From the NCBI RefSeq assembly GCF_002091755.1, contig NZ_BDAI01000003.1, positions 620,001 through 684,000 on the forward strand: a stretch of DNA of 64,000 nucleotides, read 5' to 3'. Positions 30,506-38,854 of the stretch are shown piece by piece. Source of the DNA: Pseudomonas nitroreducens NBRC 12694 (GTDB taxonomy: Bacteria > Pseudomonadota > Gammaproteobacteria > Pseudomonadales > Pseudomonadaceae). The position numbers and the translations under genes are program-made. Position 1 is the stretch's first letter. Every line of letters starts with the position of its first letter. The notes under the pieces are model-generated. The model searched no databases. It saw only the letters and a list, made by a program, of their open reading frames with translations, and was not told where the DNA came from.

Positions 30506-31485
30506 TGAGCATCACCAAGCTCCCCGATGGCCGTTGGTTCGTCGATGTCGAGCCGATCAAGGGCAAGCGTTTCCGAAAGCGGTTCAAGACCAAGATGGAA
30601 GCGCAGCAATTCGAGGCCAATGCTCGCCAGAAATGCTCTGAGAATCCGAGCTGGACGATCAAGCCCAAGGACCGCCGCAAGCTCTCCGAGCTGGTAGAAC
30701 TCTGGTACGAGCTGCATGGCCAGACTCTCGCGAACGGTAAGCGCTGTGTGGCGATTCTGCGGCTGATAGCGAAGGATTTGGGTGACCCGGTGGCGGTGTC
30801 CCTGGAGCCGGCGAAAGTGGCCCGTGTGCGCTCCTTGCAGGTCGCTAAAGGTATGTCGGGTAAGTACGCCAACAACCGCCTTGGCTACCTCAAGTCCATG
30901 TACAACGAGCTACGGCAGCTAGGGTCCATCGACTACGAGAATCCTGTCGGACGCATGCGCCCGCTGAAGCTTCAGGAGAAGCCGCTGTCATATCTGACCA
31001 AGTATCAGGTATCCGAGCTGCTGGCCGCGCTCGATGCTCGCACCACGTCGCCGCATCCGAAGATGGTCGCTCGCATCTGCCTTGCGACAGGTGCTCGATG
31101 GGGAGAAGCGCAAGCACTGACCCTGGATCGGTTGAAGGGCAATACGGTGATCTTCGCCAACACCAAGTCGAAGCGCGTTCGCTCGGTTCCGATCTCGGAA
31201 GGGTTGGCAAAAGAGATTCGCCAGCATTGGCAGACCTACGGACCTTTCACCAACTGCCTTGGCGTATTCCGCATCGTGCTGCTGTCCACGTCGATCAAGC
31301 TCCCCAGAGGGCAGGCCAGCCACGTACTTCGCCATACATTCGCCAGTCACTTCATCATGAATGGTGGGCACATCGTGACGTTGCAGCACATCTTGGGGCA
31401 CGCGTCGCTGTCGATGACGATGCGGTATGCACATCTTTCACCAGATCATTTATCCGAAGCCGTTAAGTTCGGGCCCCTTGCGTGA
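30505..31485 (+). CDS. Tyrosine recombinase/phage integrase
   Basis: This 326-residue protein has an N-terminal arm-binding region (ITKLPDGRWFVDVEPIKGKR), a core-binding domain (~60-165) and the catalytic domain. The catalytic Arg is in LATGARWGEAQAL (about residue 197), the H-x-L-R-H box in HVLRHTFASHF (about 275), and the Tyr in SMTMRYAHLS (about 311). It sits at the attR end next to the tRNA, as expected for a tRNA-targeting integrase. It is coupled to rep by a one-base overlap. All catalytic residues are present, so the protein is probably active. Confidence 0.92.
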   Translation: MSITKLPDGRWFVDVEPIKGKRFRKRFKTKMEAQQFEANARQKCSENPSWTIKPKDRRKLSELVELWYELHGQTLANGKRCVAILRLIAKDLGDPVAVSLEPAKVARVRSLQVAKGMSGKYANNRLGYLKSMYNELRQLGSIDYENPVGRMRPLKLQEKPLSYLTKYQVSELLAALDARTTSPHPKMVARICLATGARWGEAQALTLDRLKGNTVIFANTKSKRVRSVPISEGLAKEIRQHWQTYGPFTNCLGVFRIVLLSTSIKLPRGQASHVLRHTFASHFIMNGGHIVTLQHILGHASLSMTMRYAHLSPDHLSEAVKFGPLA

Positions 31486-31547
31486 AGGCTCCCTGACATT
31501 CTCCCACTACGGGCTATCTTCAATTTACTCTGCGTGGGAGCAATCAA

Positions 31548-31892
31548 ATGGACATGAGTCTTGCAGGAATAAGGCGACTCCGACTCCTATTTGGGGTCGT
31601 TTTTCTAATCTCATTCTTTGTTGCAGGTGTGCTCGGTGTTTCGATTCTCGGTACATCAGTTGAGAAGGGGCCGCTTCCGCCGTCGGATCAGACAGTAAGT
31701 TTAACCTTGGTGATTTCTATTGTTTCGTTGCTCACATCCGTCACGACTTTCTTTGGTTTCTTCATAACGACCTTTATGGCCGTAAGGAAGGATCGTCGGG
31801 AGCGCGAAGCTCATGAGCTGGCCCTGGAGAAACAAAGGCTAGAAATCCAGCGGCTACGTGGCGAGGTCGTGGGCGCTAATGAGAACCCCTAG
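31548..31892 (+). CDS. Small membrane protein with C-terminal coiled coil
   Basis: This 114-residue protein has two predicted transmembrane helices (about residues 13-32, LFGVVFLISFFVAGVLGV, and 51-77, LTLVISIVSLLTSVTTFFGF) followed by a charged coiled coil (RKDRREREAHELALEKQRLE). No enzymatic motif is present. The ATG at 31548 has a GGGAG ribosome site. It is the last gene of the element, between integrase and attR, a usual place for accessory genes such as superinfection exclusion or phage defence. That role is not shown by the sequence. Confidence 0.7.
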   Translation: MDMSLAGIRRLRLLFGVVFLISFFVAGVLGVSILGTSVEKGPLPPSDQTVSLTLVISIVSLLTSVTTFFGFFITTFMAVRKDRREREAHELALEKQRLEIQRLRGEVVGANENP

Positions 31893-31901
31893 TGGTTCGA
31901 G

Positions 31902-31919
31902 TTCGACACTTTTTCGACA
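31902..31919. repeat. Right copy of 18-base internal direct repeat
   Basis: Identical to 25185-25202 (TTCGACACTTTTTCGACA), 65 bases inside attR. Together the two copies are candidates for integrase arm sites. Confidence 0.6.
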
Positions 31920-31940
31920 CCTTACCCGGCCCCAAAACGC

Positions 31941-31973
31941 AAAACCCCCGAAACGCTAGGCATTTCAGGGGTT
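31941..31973 (-). terminator. Terminator carried by the element downstream of tRNA-Gly
   Basis: On the minus strand AACCCCTGAAA pairs with TTTCGGGGGTT (one mismatch) and is followed by TTGCGTTTTGG. It lies 14 bases beyond the tRNA 3' end and would replace the host terminator that is now 7 kb away. Confidence 0.65.
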
Positions 31974-31983
31974 CGGCAGGGTG

Positions 31984-32013
31984 TTCTGGAGCGGGCGAAG
32001 GGAATCGAACCCT
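31984..32013. repeat. attR, direct repeat within the intact tRNA-Gly
   Basis: Thirty bases identical to 25063-25092. They overlap the 3' end of the functional tRNA gene, so integration restored a complete tRNA at this side. Confidence 0.9.
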
Positions 32014-32060
32014 CGTCATGAGCTTGGGAAGCTCAGGTAATGCCATTATACGACGCCCGC
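31987..32060 (-). tRNA. tRNA-Gly(CCC)
   Basis: The minus strand folds as a cloverleaf. The acceptor stem is GCGGGCG/CGCCCGC, the D arm is GTATAATGGCATTAC, and the anticodon stem TGAGC/GCTCA has loop TTCCCAA (anticodon CCC, reading GGG). The T arm contains GGTTCGATTCC, and the gene ends T-CCA with CCA encoded. It is 74 bases including CCA, and its 3' end is the attachment site of the Pf-like element. Confidence 0.95.
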
Positions 32061-32212
32061 TTGGGGGTGCCTTTTTACCAGAAGGGCGAGGCTTAGTGAA
32101 GCCTTGGGCGGTCGGGCGTGCCGAGTGGATGGCATTCGTGAACACGGTGGCGCAATGAAAAACCGGAGGCGGAAGGTCTGGGGCCGGCCCCCGGCTGTGT
32201 GCGCTGGCTGCA

Positions 32213-33106
32213 TCAGCCCACCATGGCGGCGATTGGCACGCCCTGGCTGCTGGGCAGGTAGGGGTTGGCCAGGACCGGGTGGCGCTGCGGCTGGAGGAAG
32301 GTCAGGAGAGCGTCCTGGGTTTCCTGCCAGGCCTTCTTGTGTTCCACGTCGATGAAGTGGCCGGCGTTGCGGATGGTGCGGAACTCGCAGTCGCGGATCA
32401 GTTGCTGGAACAGCTTGGCCTCGGCCGGGGTGGTGTAGATGTCCAGCTCGCCGTTCATGAACAGCAGCGGGATGTCGATGGCGGCAAACTTCTCCATGTA
32501 GCTCTCGGCACTGAGCTTGAGTACCTGGCAGACGTGGAAGTGCATCTGCTGGTATTCGTGCTCGTCGAGACCGGCGACGTGGCGGAAGTTGTAGCGCTTG
32601 AACAGTTGCGGCAGGTAGCGACCGATGGTGTCGTTGACCAGGTTGCCGAGGTTGGTGCGATCGCACGCGGAGAGGTAGTCCAGGCCGCGGTGCAGGTAGT
32701 CGAGCATCGAGGCGTTGAGCAGCGGCGAGAAGGAATTGATCACCGCCTTCTGGATTCGCGCGGGGCGTTCGGCCAGGGCCAGCAGGGTGGCGACGCCGCC
32801 CCAGGAGAAGGACATGACGACGTCCGCGTGGTAGTGCTCGATCAGGCCGAGCAGCAGCTGCGCCTCGTACTCCTTGGTGATGAGCTCGCGGCAGTCGTTG
32901 TGGGCCCGCGAACGGCCCGCGTACGGCTGGTCGTAGCAGACGACGTTGAAGTGGGGTTGCAGGTATTTCACCGTTTGCGCGAAGGAGGCGGTGGTTGCCA
33001 GCGAGCCGTTGACCAGGATGATGGTCTGCCGCGCTTCCCTGTTGGCGTGAAACTCCGTGTGTACCCGGTGTTGCTGAATCTCGACGACGGCGGTTTCCGG
33101 CCTCAT
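32213..33106 (-). CDS. phaG: PhaG-type 3-hydroxyacyl-ACP thioesterase/transferase
   Basis: This 297-residue alpha/beta hydrolase starts MRPETAVVEIQQHRVHTEF. It has INGSLATTASFAQTV-like sequence (here VNGSLATTASFAQTV), the nucleophile elbow MSFSWGGVATLLALA (Ser about residue 102) and the late His in RNAGHFIDVEHK. This pattern is that of PhaG (also related to RhlA), which links fatty-acid synthesis to medium-chain polyhydroxyalkanoate by releasing 3-hydroxyacyl groups from ACP. ATG 33106 has a GGAGG site and fits the family; an earlier in-frame start is rejected. It stands alone next to tRNA-Gly. PhaG rather than RhlA is favoured by the N-terminus and the lack of rhlB. Confidence 0.85.
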   Translation of the reverse strand: MRPETAVVEIQQHRVHTEFHANREARQTIILVNGSLATTASFAQTVKYLQPHFNVVCYDQPYAGRSRAHNDCRELITKEYEAQLLLGLIEHYHADVVMSFSWGGVATLLALAERPARIQKAVINSFSPLLNASMLDYLHRGLDYLSACDRTNLGNLVNDTIGRYLPQLFKRYNFRHVAGLDEHEYQQMHFHVCQVLKLSAESYMEKFAAIDIPLLFMNGELDIYTTPAEAKLFQQLIRDCEFRTIRNAGHFIDVEHKKAWQETQDALLTFLQPQRHPVLANPYLPSSQGVPIAAMVG

Positions 33107-33607
33107 GTCGTATTCCTCCAGACGCAGGTCATGGTGCGCATCCACCATCGGATGCGAAGAAAGTACCCAGGCAGAGGAAAGCGTCTTGACGTGACAGCTT
33201 CATGTCACTCGACGAAAGTTAGCAATCTCTTGATTTTCAAATGCTTACGACACCAAAAGACAGCGTTCCGAAGCCCGTGGGGGCGCGGAAGATTGGCTTC
33301 TGATCAGGCGGGGGAAGGTGCGGCTCGGGGAACAGCTGCCGCGGGAATCATTGTTGGTTGCGCTGCGTGACTCATTGGTCACGCTTGGGCCAGAGTTAAG
33401 CAGGGTGGTCCGGCGCCTGCAACTGCCAGTGGGCGGCTGAGTCACATCGTTCTGCCGAAATCCGACGAAATGACATTTCTCTGCGCGATTCTCCGGCGCT
33501 TTGGTGAAGCCGGATTACACTCATGTGGTGGCTGTAACTCCCTCGCCGAAGACGAGCGATCTCGCCGTGCTCCCCCCTGAGGCCGATACCGCGTGCGGAG
33601 CGGTTCA
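33107..33607. other. Intergenic region, 501 bases
   Basis: This is the divergent promoter region of phaG and the periplasmic sensor gene. The part at about 33190-33250 is AT-rich and lies roughly 90-140 bases upstream of phaG. I see no gene, known riboswitch or clear operator; short frames here have unusual amino-acid composition and no ribosome site. Confidence 0.5.
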
Positions 33608-34441
33608 ATGGCACTTCATCCACGGTTGCGCAAACTGCTGGTCCTGGCCCCGGCCGCATGGCTGTGTGCGGAAGCCGTGGCCGAGGATCGCTACGGCTGT
33701 GAGCAGCCGATCGCCATCGCTTATACCCGCAACGTGGTGTTCTTCCATGACGATGTCGGCATCGATCCCGACCTGATCGCCGAGCTGTCCCGGCGCACCG
33801 GCTGCCAGTTCGAGACCTCGATTCGCCCGCGCGATGAAATCTGGCGATTGCTGGAGAGTGGCGACCTGCAGATGGGCACCAGTGGCGTTGCCACGCCGCA
33901 GCGGCGCGCCTACACCTACCTGCTGCCATATCTCTATATGCGCAACAAGTTGATCGTGCGCGACGATCTGGGGGACATGAACAGCCTGGACGCCTTCCAT
34001 GACATGCCCGGTGCGCGCCTGGGAGTAATTGCCGGCTACCGCCATGGGCCTTACATCGACGGTATGCTGCGTATCCTCCGCTCGGAAGGTCGGGTAGTGG
34101 AATACAAGGACGACGCCAGCCGCTTCACCGCGTTGCTCAACGGCAATGTGGAAGGCGTGATAGGCCATGAGATGAACCTCGAAGGCGCGGTGAAGGACCG
34201 TCGCCAACGGGAGCGATTCCATGTGGTAGATGTGATCCCAGGGCCGGCGACTCCCCATAACCTGATGCTTTCGCGCAAGCGCTTCACGCCGGCGCAAAGC
34301 GCCGAATGGATGCGCTTGATGGAAACACTGTGGCTGGACGGAACTCTGGCCCGGATCATGCGTAACAATGCGCCGCCACCCGTGGCGGAAGAACTGCTCG
34401 ACAGCGGCTATCGCTACAGCTCCACGGACAGAGGCTGGTAA
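33608..34441 (+). CDS. Periplasmic substrate-binding-like protein (SBP family 3)
   Basis: This 277-residue protein has a Sec signal peptide (cleavage near residue 25, EAVA|ED). The mature part has the SBP_bac_3 pattern: PIAIAYTRNVVFFHDD near the start, then GDLQMGTSGVATPQRRAYTYLLPYL and a hinge with LGVIAGYRHGPYIDG. No ABC permease gene is nearby. Instead the HD-GYP protein gene starts 3 bases after its stop, so it more likely serves as a sensory binding protein for that signalling protein. ATG 33608 has a GGAG site 8 bases upstream. The ligand is unknown; related proteins bind amino acids. Confidence 0.82.
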   Translation: MALHPRLRKLLVLAPAAWLCAEAVAEDRYGCEQPIAIAYTRNVVFFHDDVGIDPDLIAELSRRTGCQFETSIRPRDEIWRLLESGDLQMGTSGVATPQRRAYTYLLPYLYMRNKLIVRDDLGDMNSLDAFHDMPGARLGVIAGYRHGPYIDGMLRILRSEGRVVEYKDDASRFTALLNGNVEGVIGHEMNLEGAVKDRRQRERFHVVDVIPGPATPHNLMLSRKRFTPAQSAEWMRLMETLWLDGTLARIMRNNAPPPVAEELLDSGYRYSSTDRGW

Positions 34442-34444
34442 AGG

Positions 34445-37318
34445 ATGAAGGCATTCGAACGGGGTATTCCGCTGCAGCTGCTGGTGGCTGGCGCCATCAT
34501 CGCCAGCATGCTGGTGCTGGCGGGGGCTCTGCTGATCCAGGGCTACCGAGGGGTAGAAGGCGCGCTGGTGACGGCGGCCGGGGAGTCGGCCAGCCAGTTG
34601 GGCGCGACCATCAACGAGCGTATCCGGCGCCTGATCGACCCGGCGGAAAGCGCACTGCGGCTGCTCACCCACGACCCCATCTCACAGACGGACAACCTGC
34701 CGGCGCGCCTCGATCGCCTGCCGATGCTGGTGGAGAACCTGCGTGCCAACCGCACCCTGAGCGCGGTGTACATCGGTTACCCGAATGGCGAGTTCCTACT
34801 GATCCGCGCCTTGCGCGTACCCGAGGTGCGCCGTGCACTCCAGGCACCCGACGCGGCCAAGTACCTGGTACAGAGCCAGACGCTCAACGGCCAGGGCGGG
34901 CTGCTCGGCGAGTGGCGTTTCTACGACAGCGAGCTGCGGCTGCTGCGTGTACAGGAGCGGCCGGATTACCAGTACGACCCTCGACAACGCCCCTGGTACA
35001 CGGAGGCGCGTGCGACGAGCAAGACCGTACTCACCCAGCCCTACGTCTTCTTCACTACTCGCGAGATCGGCCTGACCCTGGCCCACCGCAGCGTCGACGG
35101 CGCGGCAGTGATCGGCATGGACGCTTCGGTGAACGATCTGGGCGGCGAGATGGGCGACCTGCGCCAGACTGCCCACACCGAGTTGGCGGTCGTGGACGGC
35201 AAGGGCACGGTGATCGCCTATCCGGACCTCTCCAAGCTGATGGTCCGTGAAGGCGACCAACTGCGCCTGGCCACGCTGGACGAGCTGAAGGTGCCCAGCC
35301 TGAGCGAACTGAACGCCAATTCCGTGCCCTCCGGTACACCGCAGTCGTACAAGGTGAACGGCGAGGACTGGTATGGCATCTGGGTGCCGCTGTCGAACTT
35401 CACCAGCAACGAAGTGCGGGTGCTCATCGCGATTCCCGCCGTGGAGTTGCTGGCCGGCGCCCGCCAGTTGCTGTTCAACCAGGCTTTGTGGAGCGGCACC
35501 TTGCTGCTGGTTCTGCTGCTGATCGGCTGGTACATCGGCCGGCGTATCGCCCGGCCGCTGACGGCATTGGCTGATCAGGTCGGCGCTTTGGCGGCGTTCG
35601 ATTTCGCCCGGCCGGTGGGGGTGGAGTCAAGGATCGCCGAGGTCCGCGACTTGAGCAGCGTCATGGGCAGCATGTCGCGCACCATCCACAACTTCCAGGC
35701 CATCACCCTGACCTTGAGCCGCGAGACACGTCTGGAAAGCATGCTCGAGGGCGTGCTCTCGCGCCTGGTGGAGGCCACCGGCGTGATGGGAGGCGCTGTC
35801 TACCTGCTGGAGGACGAAGAGTGTCGCCTGCGGCTGGCCTGCACGGTCAACGGCGAGCAGTATCCGCAGTCCATGCTGATCGAGGGCTTTACCGAGGCGG
35901 AGCTGGCCCAGCGGGTGGACCTGGCATTGGCCAATCGCGGGCAGTTCCTGGAGGTTTCGCTGCGCAATCGTTCGGACGAGCTGCTGGGTATTCTGGTCCT
36001 GCAGCTGGCGGAGGAGGGCGCCCACAGCCTGCAGCCACGCAAACCATTCAAACGCTTCGTCGAGGAGCTTTCCGGCGCTGCTGCCGTGGCCATCGAGACC
36101 CGCCAATTGATCGAGGCCCAACAGCGCCTGCTGGATGCGATCATCAAGCTCCTCGCCGACGCCATCGACGCCAAGAGCCCCTATACCGGCGGCCACTGCG
36201 AGCGCGTACCGCAGCTGGCCGACCTGCTGCTGCAGAAGGTCATCGACTCGCACGATGGCGAGTATGCCGGCTTCACCATGAGCGATGCGGAACGCTATGA
36301 ATTCCAGATCGCCGCCTGGCTGCACGACTGCGGCAAGGTCACCAGTCCCGAATACGTGGTGGACAAGGCGACCAAGCTGGAAACGCTGTACAACCGCCTG
36401 CACGAGGTGCGCACGCGTTTCGAAGTGGTCTGGCGCGACATCGAGCTGGACTACTGGCGTGGCATAGCCGCAGGCAACGACATTGGTCTGCTGGCCGCGC
36501 GCCGCGACGCGCTGCATGAGGCCTTGCGCGAGGACTACGCCTTCGTCGCCCAGGCCAACGTCGGCGGCGAGTTCATGAAGGACGAGGATATCGAGCGGCT
36601 CAGGCAGATCGGCGAGCGTCGTTGGTTGCGCTACTTCGATGACCGCCTGGGCATCTCCCACGACGAGGCCGAGCGGCTGCAGGGGCGGCCCGAACGGCCG
36701 CTGCCGGCGGAGGAGTTCCTCCTCGCCGACAAGCCCGAACACCGCGTGCCCTGGGGCGAGCGCAAGCCGCCGGTGGTGAAGGACGACCCGCGAAATATCT
36801 GGGGCTTCGACATGCGCCTGCCGCCTTACGCGAGCAACTACGGTGAGCTGTACAACCTGAGTATTCGCCGTGGCACGCTGACCGAGGAGGAGCGTTTCAA
36901 GATCAACGAACACATCGTCCAGACCCTGATGATGCTCACCACCCTGCCGCTGCCGCGTCATTTGCGCCGTGTGCCGACCATTGCCGCCAACCACCACGAG
37001 AAGATGGATGGCACCGGCTATCCGCGCAAACTGTCCCGGGAGCAGATGAGCATTCCGGAGCGGGTGATGGCGATTGCCGATATCTTCGAGGCGCTGACTG
37101 CCGCCGACCGTCCCTACAAGGCGCCGAAGACATTGTCCGAGTCACTGAAGATCCTCGCCTTCATGGCCCGCGACCAGCACATCGACGCCGACCTGTTCCG
37201 CCTGTTCATCAGCCAGGGGGTCTACCGGGAGTACGGCGAGCGCTTCCTCCAGCCCGAGCAGATGGATGCCGTGGACGTGCGCGCGATCCTGGAAATCCTG
37301 GAGGGGGTGAAGGCTTAG
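34445..37318 (+). CDS. dCache-HAMP-GAF-like-HD-GYP phosphodiesterase
   Basis: This is a 957-residue membrane protein. A first helix (~12-35) and a second (~345-365) enclose a large periplasmic double-Cache domain. HAMP follows (~365-420), then a GAF-like region (~425-560), then the HD-GYP part. The HD pair is in AAWLHDCGK (H626, D627) and the second half has NHHEKMDGTGYP (HHE about 849-851, GYP about 858-860). About 225 residues separate the HD and HHE/GYP motifs, far more than in ordinary HD-GYP domains, so there is an insertion of about 150 residues. It probably hydrolyses c-di-GMP. It is co-transcribed with the periplasmic binding protein, 3 bases upstream. Confidence 0.85.
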   Translation: MKAFERGIPLQLLVAGAIIASMLVLAGALLIQGYRGVEGALVTAAGESASQLGATINERIRRLIDPAESALRLLTHDPISQTDNLPARLDRLPMLVENLRANRTLSAVYIGYPNGEFLLIRALRVPEVRRALQAPDAAKYLVQSQTLNGQGGLLGEWRFYDSELRLLRVQERPDYQYDPRQRPWYTEARATSKTVLTQPYVFFTTREIGLTLAHRSVDGAAVIGMDASVNDLGGEMGDLRQTAHTELAVVDGKGTVIAYPDLSKLMVREGDQLRLATLDELKVPSLSELNANSVPSGTPQSYKVNGEDWYGIWVPLSNFTSNEVRVLIAIPAVELLAGARQLLFNQALWSGTLLLVLLLIGWYIGRRIARPLTALADQVGALAAFDFARPVGVESRIAEVRDLSSVMGSMSRTIHNFQAITLTLSRETRLESMLEGVLSRLVEATGVMGGAVYLLEDEECRLRLACTVNGEQYPQSMLIEGFTEAELAQRVDLALANRGQFLEVSLRNRSDELLGILVLQLAEEGAHSLQPRKPFKRFVEELSGAAAVAIETRQLIEAQQRLLDAIIKLLADAIDAKSPYTGGHCERVPQLADLLLQKVIDSHDGEYAGFTMSDAERYEFQIAAWLHDCGKVTSPEYVVDKATKLETLYNRLHEVRTRFEVVWRDIELDYWRGIAAGNDIGLLAARRDALHEALREDYAFVAQANVGGEFMKDEDIERLRQIGERRWLRYFDDRLGISHDEAERLQGRPERPLPAEEFLLADKPEHRVPWGERKPPVVKDDPRNIWGFDMRLPPYASNYGELYNLSIRRGTLTEEERFKINEHIVQTLMMLTTLPLPRHLRRVPTIAANHHEKMDGTGYPRKLSREQMSIPERVMAIADIFEALTAADRPYKAPKTLSESLKILAFMARDQHIDADLFRLFISQGVYREYGERFLQPEQMDAVDVRAILEILEGVKA

Positions 37319-37329
37319 TGGGTTGGGAG

Positions 37330-37719
37330 TCAGATCTTGCGGATCGGCCCCGGATAGGCGATGAGCTTGCTGTCGTGGGTGATCAGCAGCATGCCCTCCA
37401 CGTTGGCCTGAGCGACCAGCATGCGATCGAAAGGATCGGCATGCAGCATGGGCAGCGACCCGACGAAGATCGAATGCTCTCCGGTGATCGGTAGCTCGGC
37501 GTAACCATTATCCAGCAGTGCTTTGCGCACGATGCTGGGATCGTAGGGAAAGTCCGCGCGTTTCAGCGTGCTCTTGATCGATATTTCCCAGATGCTGGCG
37601 GCGCTGAAGAACAGATCGGCTGTTTCAGAAAGGATGAGCGATCTGACCTCGGCGGGCAGCCGCGGGTCATCGGTCAGTACCCAGAGCAGGATGTGGGTAT
37701 CCAGCAACAGGCGCATCAA
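37330..37719 (-). CDS. PIN-domain toxin (VapC family)
   Basis: This 129-residue PIN-domain ribonuclease begins LLLDTHILLWVLTDDP (Asp6 ligand), has IWEISIKS (Glu), and ends with ADPFDRMLVAQANVEGMLLITHD (Asp ligands), completing the acidic metal site. VapC toxins cleave tRNA or rRNA. It overlaps the upstream antitoxin gene by 4 bases. All active-site residues are present, so the toxin should be functional. Confidence 0.9.
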   Translation of the reverse strand: MMRLLLDTHILLWVLTDDPRLPAEVRSLILSETADLFFSAASIWEISIKSTLKRADFPYDPSIVRKALLDNGYAELPITGEHSIFVGSLPMLHADPFDRMLVAQANVEGMLLITHDSKLIAYPGPIRKI

Positions 37720-37967
37720 CAGGAGTCGCCGCTGAATAGGTTGGCGATGTCGTCAGCAAAAGAGGCGTCGATGTCATCTACGGTGGGGTAGATGCCCTTG
37801 AGCGCGCCGATGACTTTCTTCGGTTTGTCGCCGATGGCCTCGACTTTCACCAATGGTTTGCCAGCTTTAGCGATGATGAAGGGATGCCCCTTGCTGGCAA
37901 GGTCGACCAAGCGAGAAAGGTTGGTCTTGGCATCGTGAATGTTCACGATATCAATATCGGTAGTCAT
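37716..37967 (-). CDS. Phd/YefM-family antitoxin
   Basis: This 83-residue protein starts IDIVNIHDAKTNLSRLVDLASKG and continues IAKAGKPLVKVEAI, the Phd/YefM N-terminal DNA-binding domain. The C-terminal part (DDIDASFADDIANLFSG) would wrap the PIN toxin. It is the first gene of the module and overlaps the toxin gene by 4 bases. The palindrome at 37988-38016 is the likely autoregulatory site. Confidence 0.9.
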   Translation of the reverse strand: MTTDIDIVNIHDAKTNLSRLVDLASKGHPFIIAKAGKPLVKVEAIGDKPKKVIGALKGIYPTVDDIDASFADDIANLFSGDSC

Positions 37968-37987
37968 GGCTTAGCCTCGATGATCGT

Positions 37988-38016
37988 CAGGTTAGCCAAC
38001 TTGGTGAACTAACCTG
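37988..38016. promoter_or_regulatory. Putative operator of the VapC/Phd module
   Basis: CAGGTTAG and CTAACCTG form an 8-base inverted repeat around a 13-base centre, 20 bases upstream of the antitoxin start. Location and symmetry fit an antitoxin operator. Confidence 0.6.
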
Positions 38017-38060
38017 GTGCGATGCTAGCCCAGAGACTGGAAGGTGGCAATCCAAATGCA

Positions 38061-38090
38061 AACCGCCGGCATCAGCCGGCGGTTTTCGTT
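38061..38090. terminator. Rho-independent terminator
   Basis: AACCGCCGGC-ATCA-GCCGGCGGTT is followed by TTCGTTTC on the plus strand. It lies 18 bases past the stop of the leftward L,D-transpeptidase-like gene and between it and the toxin operon, so it probably ends that gene. Confidence 0.8.
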
Positions 38091-38107
38091 TCAGGGGCAG
38101 GCAGCGA

Positions 38108-38854
38108 TCAACGCCGGGCGAGGTTGGTGGCGTAGCGATTGATCTGCGGGTTCTTCGCCACGGTGCAGCTCTGCCCGGCGAGGAACTGCGAGGTTTTCAG
38201 GTATTGCTGCTGCGGGTAGTAGGCGAACACGTAGCTGCCGTTCTTCACCGTATCGATGAGCTGCTGCGCCACCTGCGGGCGCACAGCCGGGCAGCCGAGG
38301 CTGCGGCCCAGGCGGCCGAGGCCGGGGACGACCTTCGGGTCGGCGTAGGCGGCGGCATGCATGACGATGGCGCGTTCTTCGCTGTTGTCGTTGAAGCCAG
38401 GCTCCAGGCCCAGCAGGCGCAGGGACCGACCGTGCTTGCCGCTGTAGGTCTGACCGGTCTGGTACAGGCCGATGGAGGACTGGAAGCTCTCCGGGCGATT
38501 GGAGAAGGAGGTGGCCATGTCGTCGCCACTCTTCTTGCCATGGGCGACCCACTCCTCGAAGAGCAGTTTGCGCTGCTTCAGGTCGAAGACCCAGAGGCGC
38601 TTGTCGCGGGATGGCTTGGAGTAATCGATCACCGTCAGCAGGCGGTTCTGGCCGCCCAACTGGGTACTGGCGCACTGCAGCGCACTGAGCGCCAGGCGCA
38701 GGGTCTCGGTATTGGTCGCCGGCGCGAGGCGGTGCAGGTCCTCGGCCGTGGGCAGGGCAGCAGCGGACGCGGTCTGCCAGCTACCGATCGCGAAGAGCGC
38801 GGCACTGGCGAGCGAAATCCGGAAGAACCCCCGTAACTTCAAGAAAGTCAGCAT
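38108..38854 (-). CDS. Murein L,D-transpeptidase catalytic-domain family protein
   Basis: This 248-residue secreted protein has a signal peptide (to about residue 32, TASA|AA). The catalytic region has IVMHAAAYAD followed by GRLGRSLGCPAVRPQ, the His...SxGC motif of the YkuD-like L,D-transpeptidase superfamily, in the variant form of the murein L,D-transpeptidase catalytic domain group. It is expected to work on peptidoglycan cross-links or lipoprotein attachment in the periplasm; the exact reaction is not known. It is monocistronic with its own terminator. A second, classical YkuD gene lies 375 bases upstream. Confidence 0.87.
   Translation of the reverse strand: MLTFLKLRGFFRISLASAALFAIGSWQTASAAALPTAEDLHRLAPATNTETLRLALSALQCASTQLGGQNRLLTVIDYSKPSRDKRLWVFDLKQRKLLFEEWVAHGKKSGDDMATSFSNRPESFQSSIGLYQTGQTYSGKHGRSLRLLGLEPGFNDNSEERAIVMHAAAYADPKVVPGLGRLGRSLGCPAVRPQVAQQLIDTVKNGSYVFAYYPQQQYLKTSQFLAGQSCTVAKNPQINRYATNLARR

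Larger units (their letters stand above)
25063..32013. mobile_element. Pf-like inovirus-derived element integrated in tRNA-Gly(CCC)
   Basis: The element is bounded by 30-base direct repeats made of the tRNA-Gly 3' end (25063-25092 and 31984-32013). It holds, from left, a leftward AT-rich cargo pair, a LexA-controlled gene and a repressor, then rightward an Xis-like protein, two small early proteins, a short membrane peptide, a Pf-type replication initiator, a tyrosine integrase and a small membrane protein. The order repressor-xis-early genes-...-rep-int and the 1-base rep/int overlap are those of Pf phages (Pf4 of P. aeruginosa uses a tRNA-Gly site). No ssDNA-binding, coat or Zot gene is recognised. 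It is probably a satellite or decayed inovirus. Confidence 0.82.
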
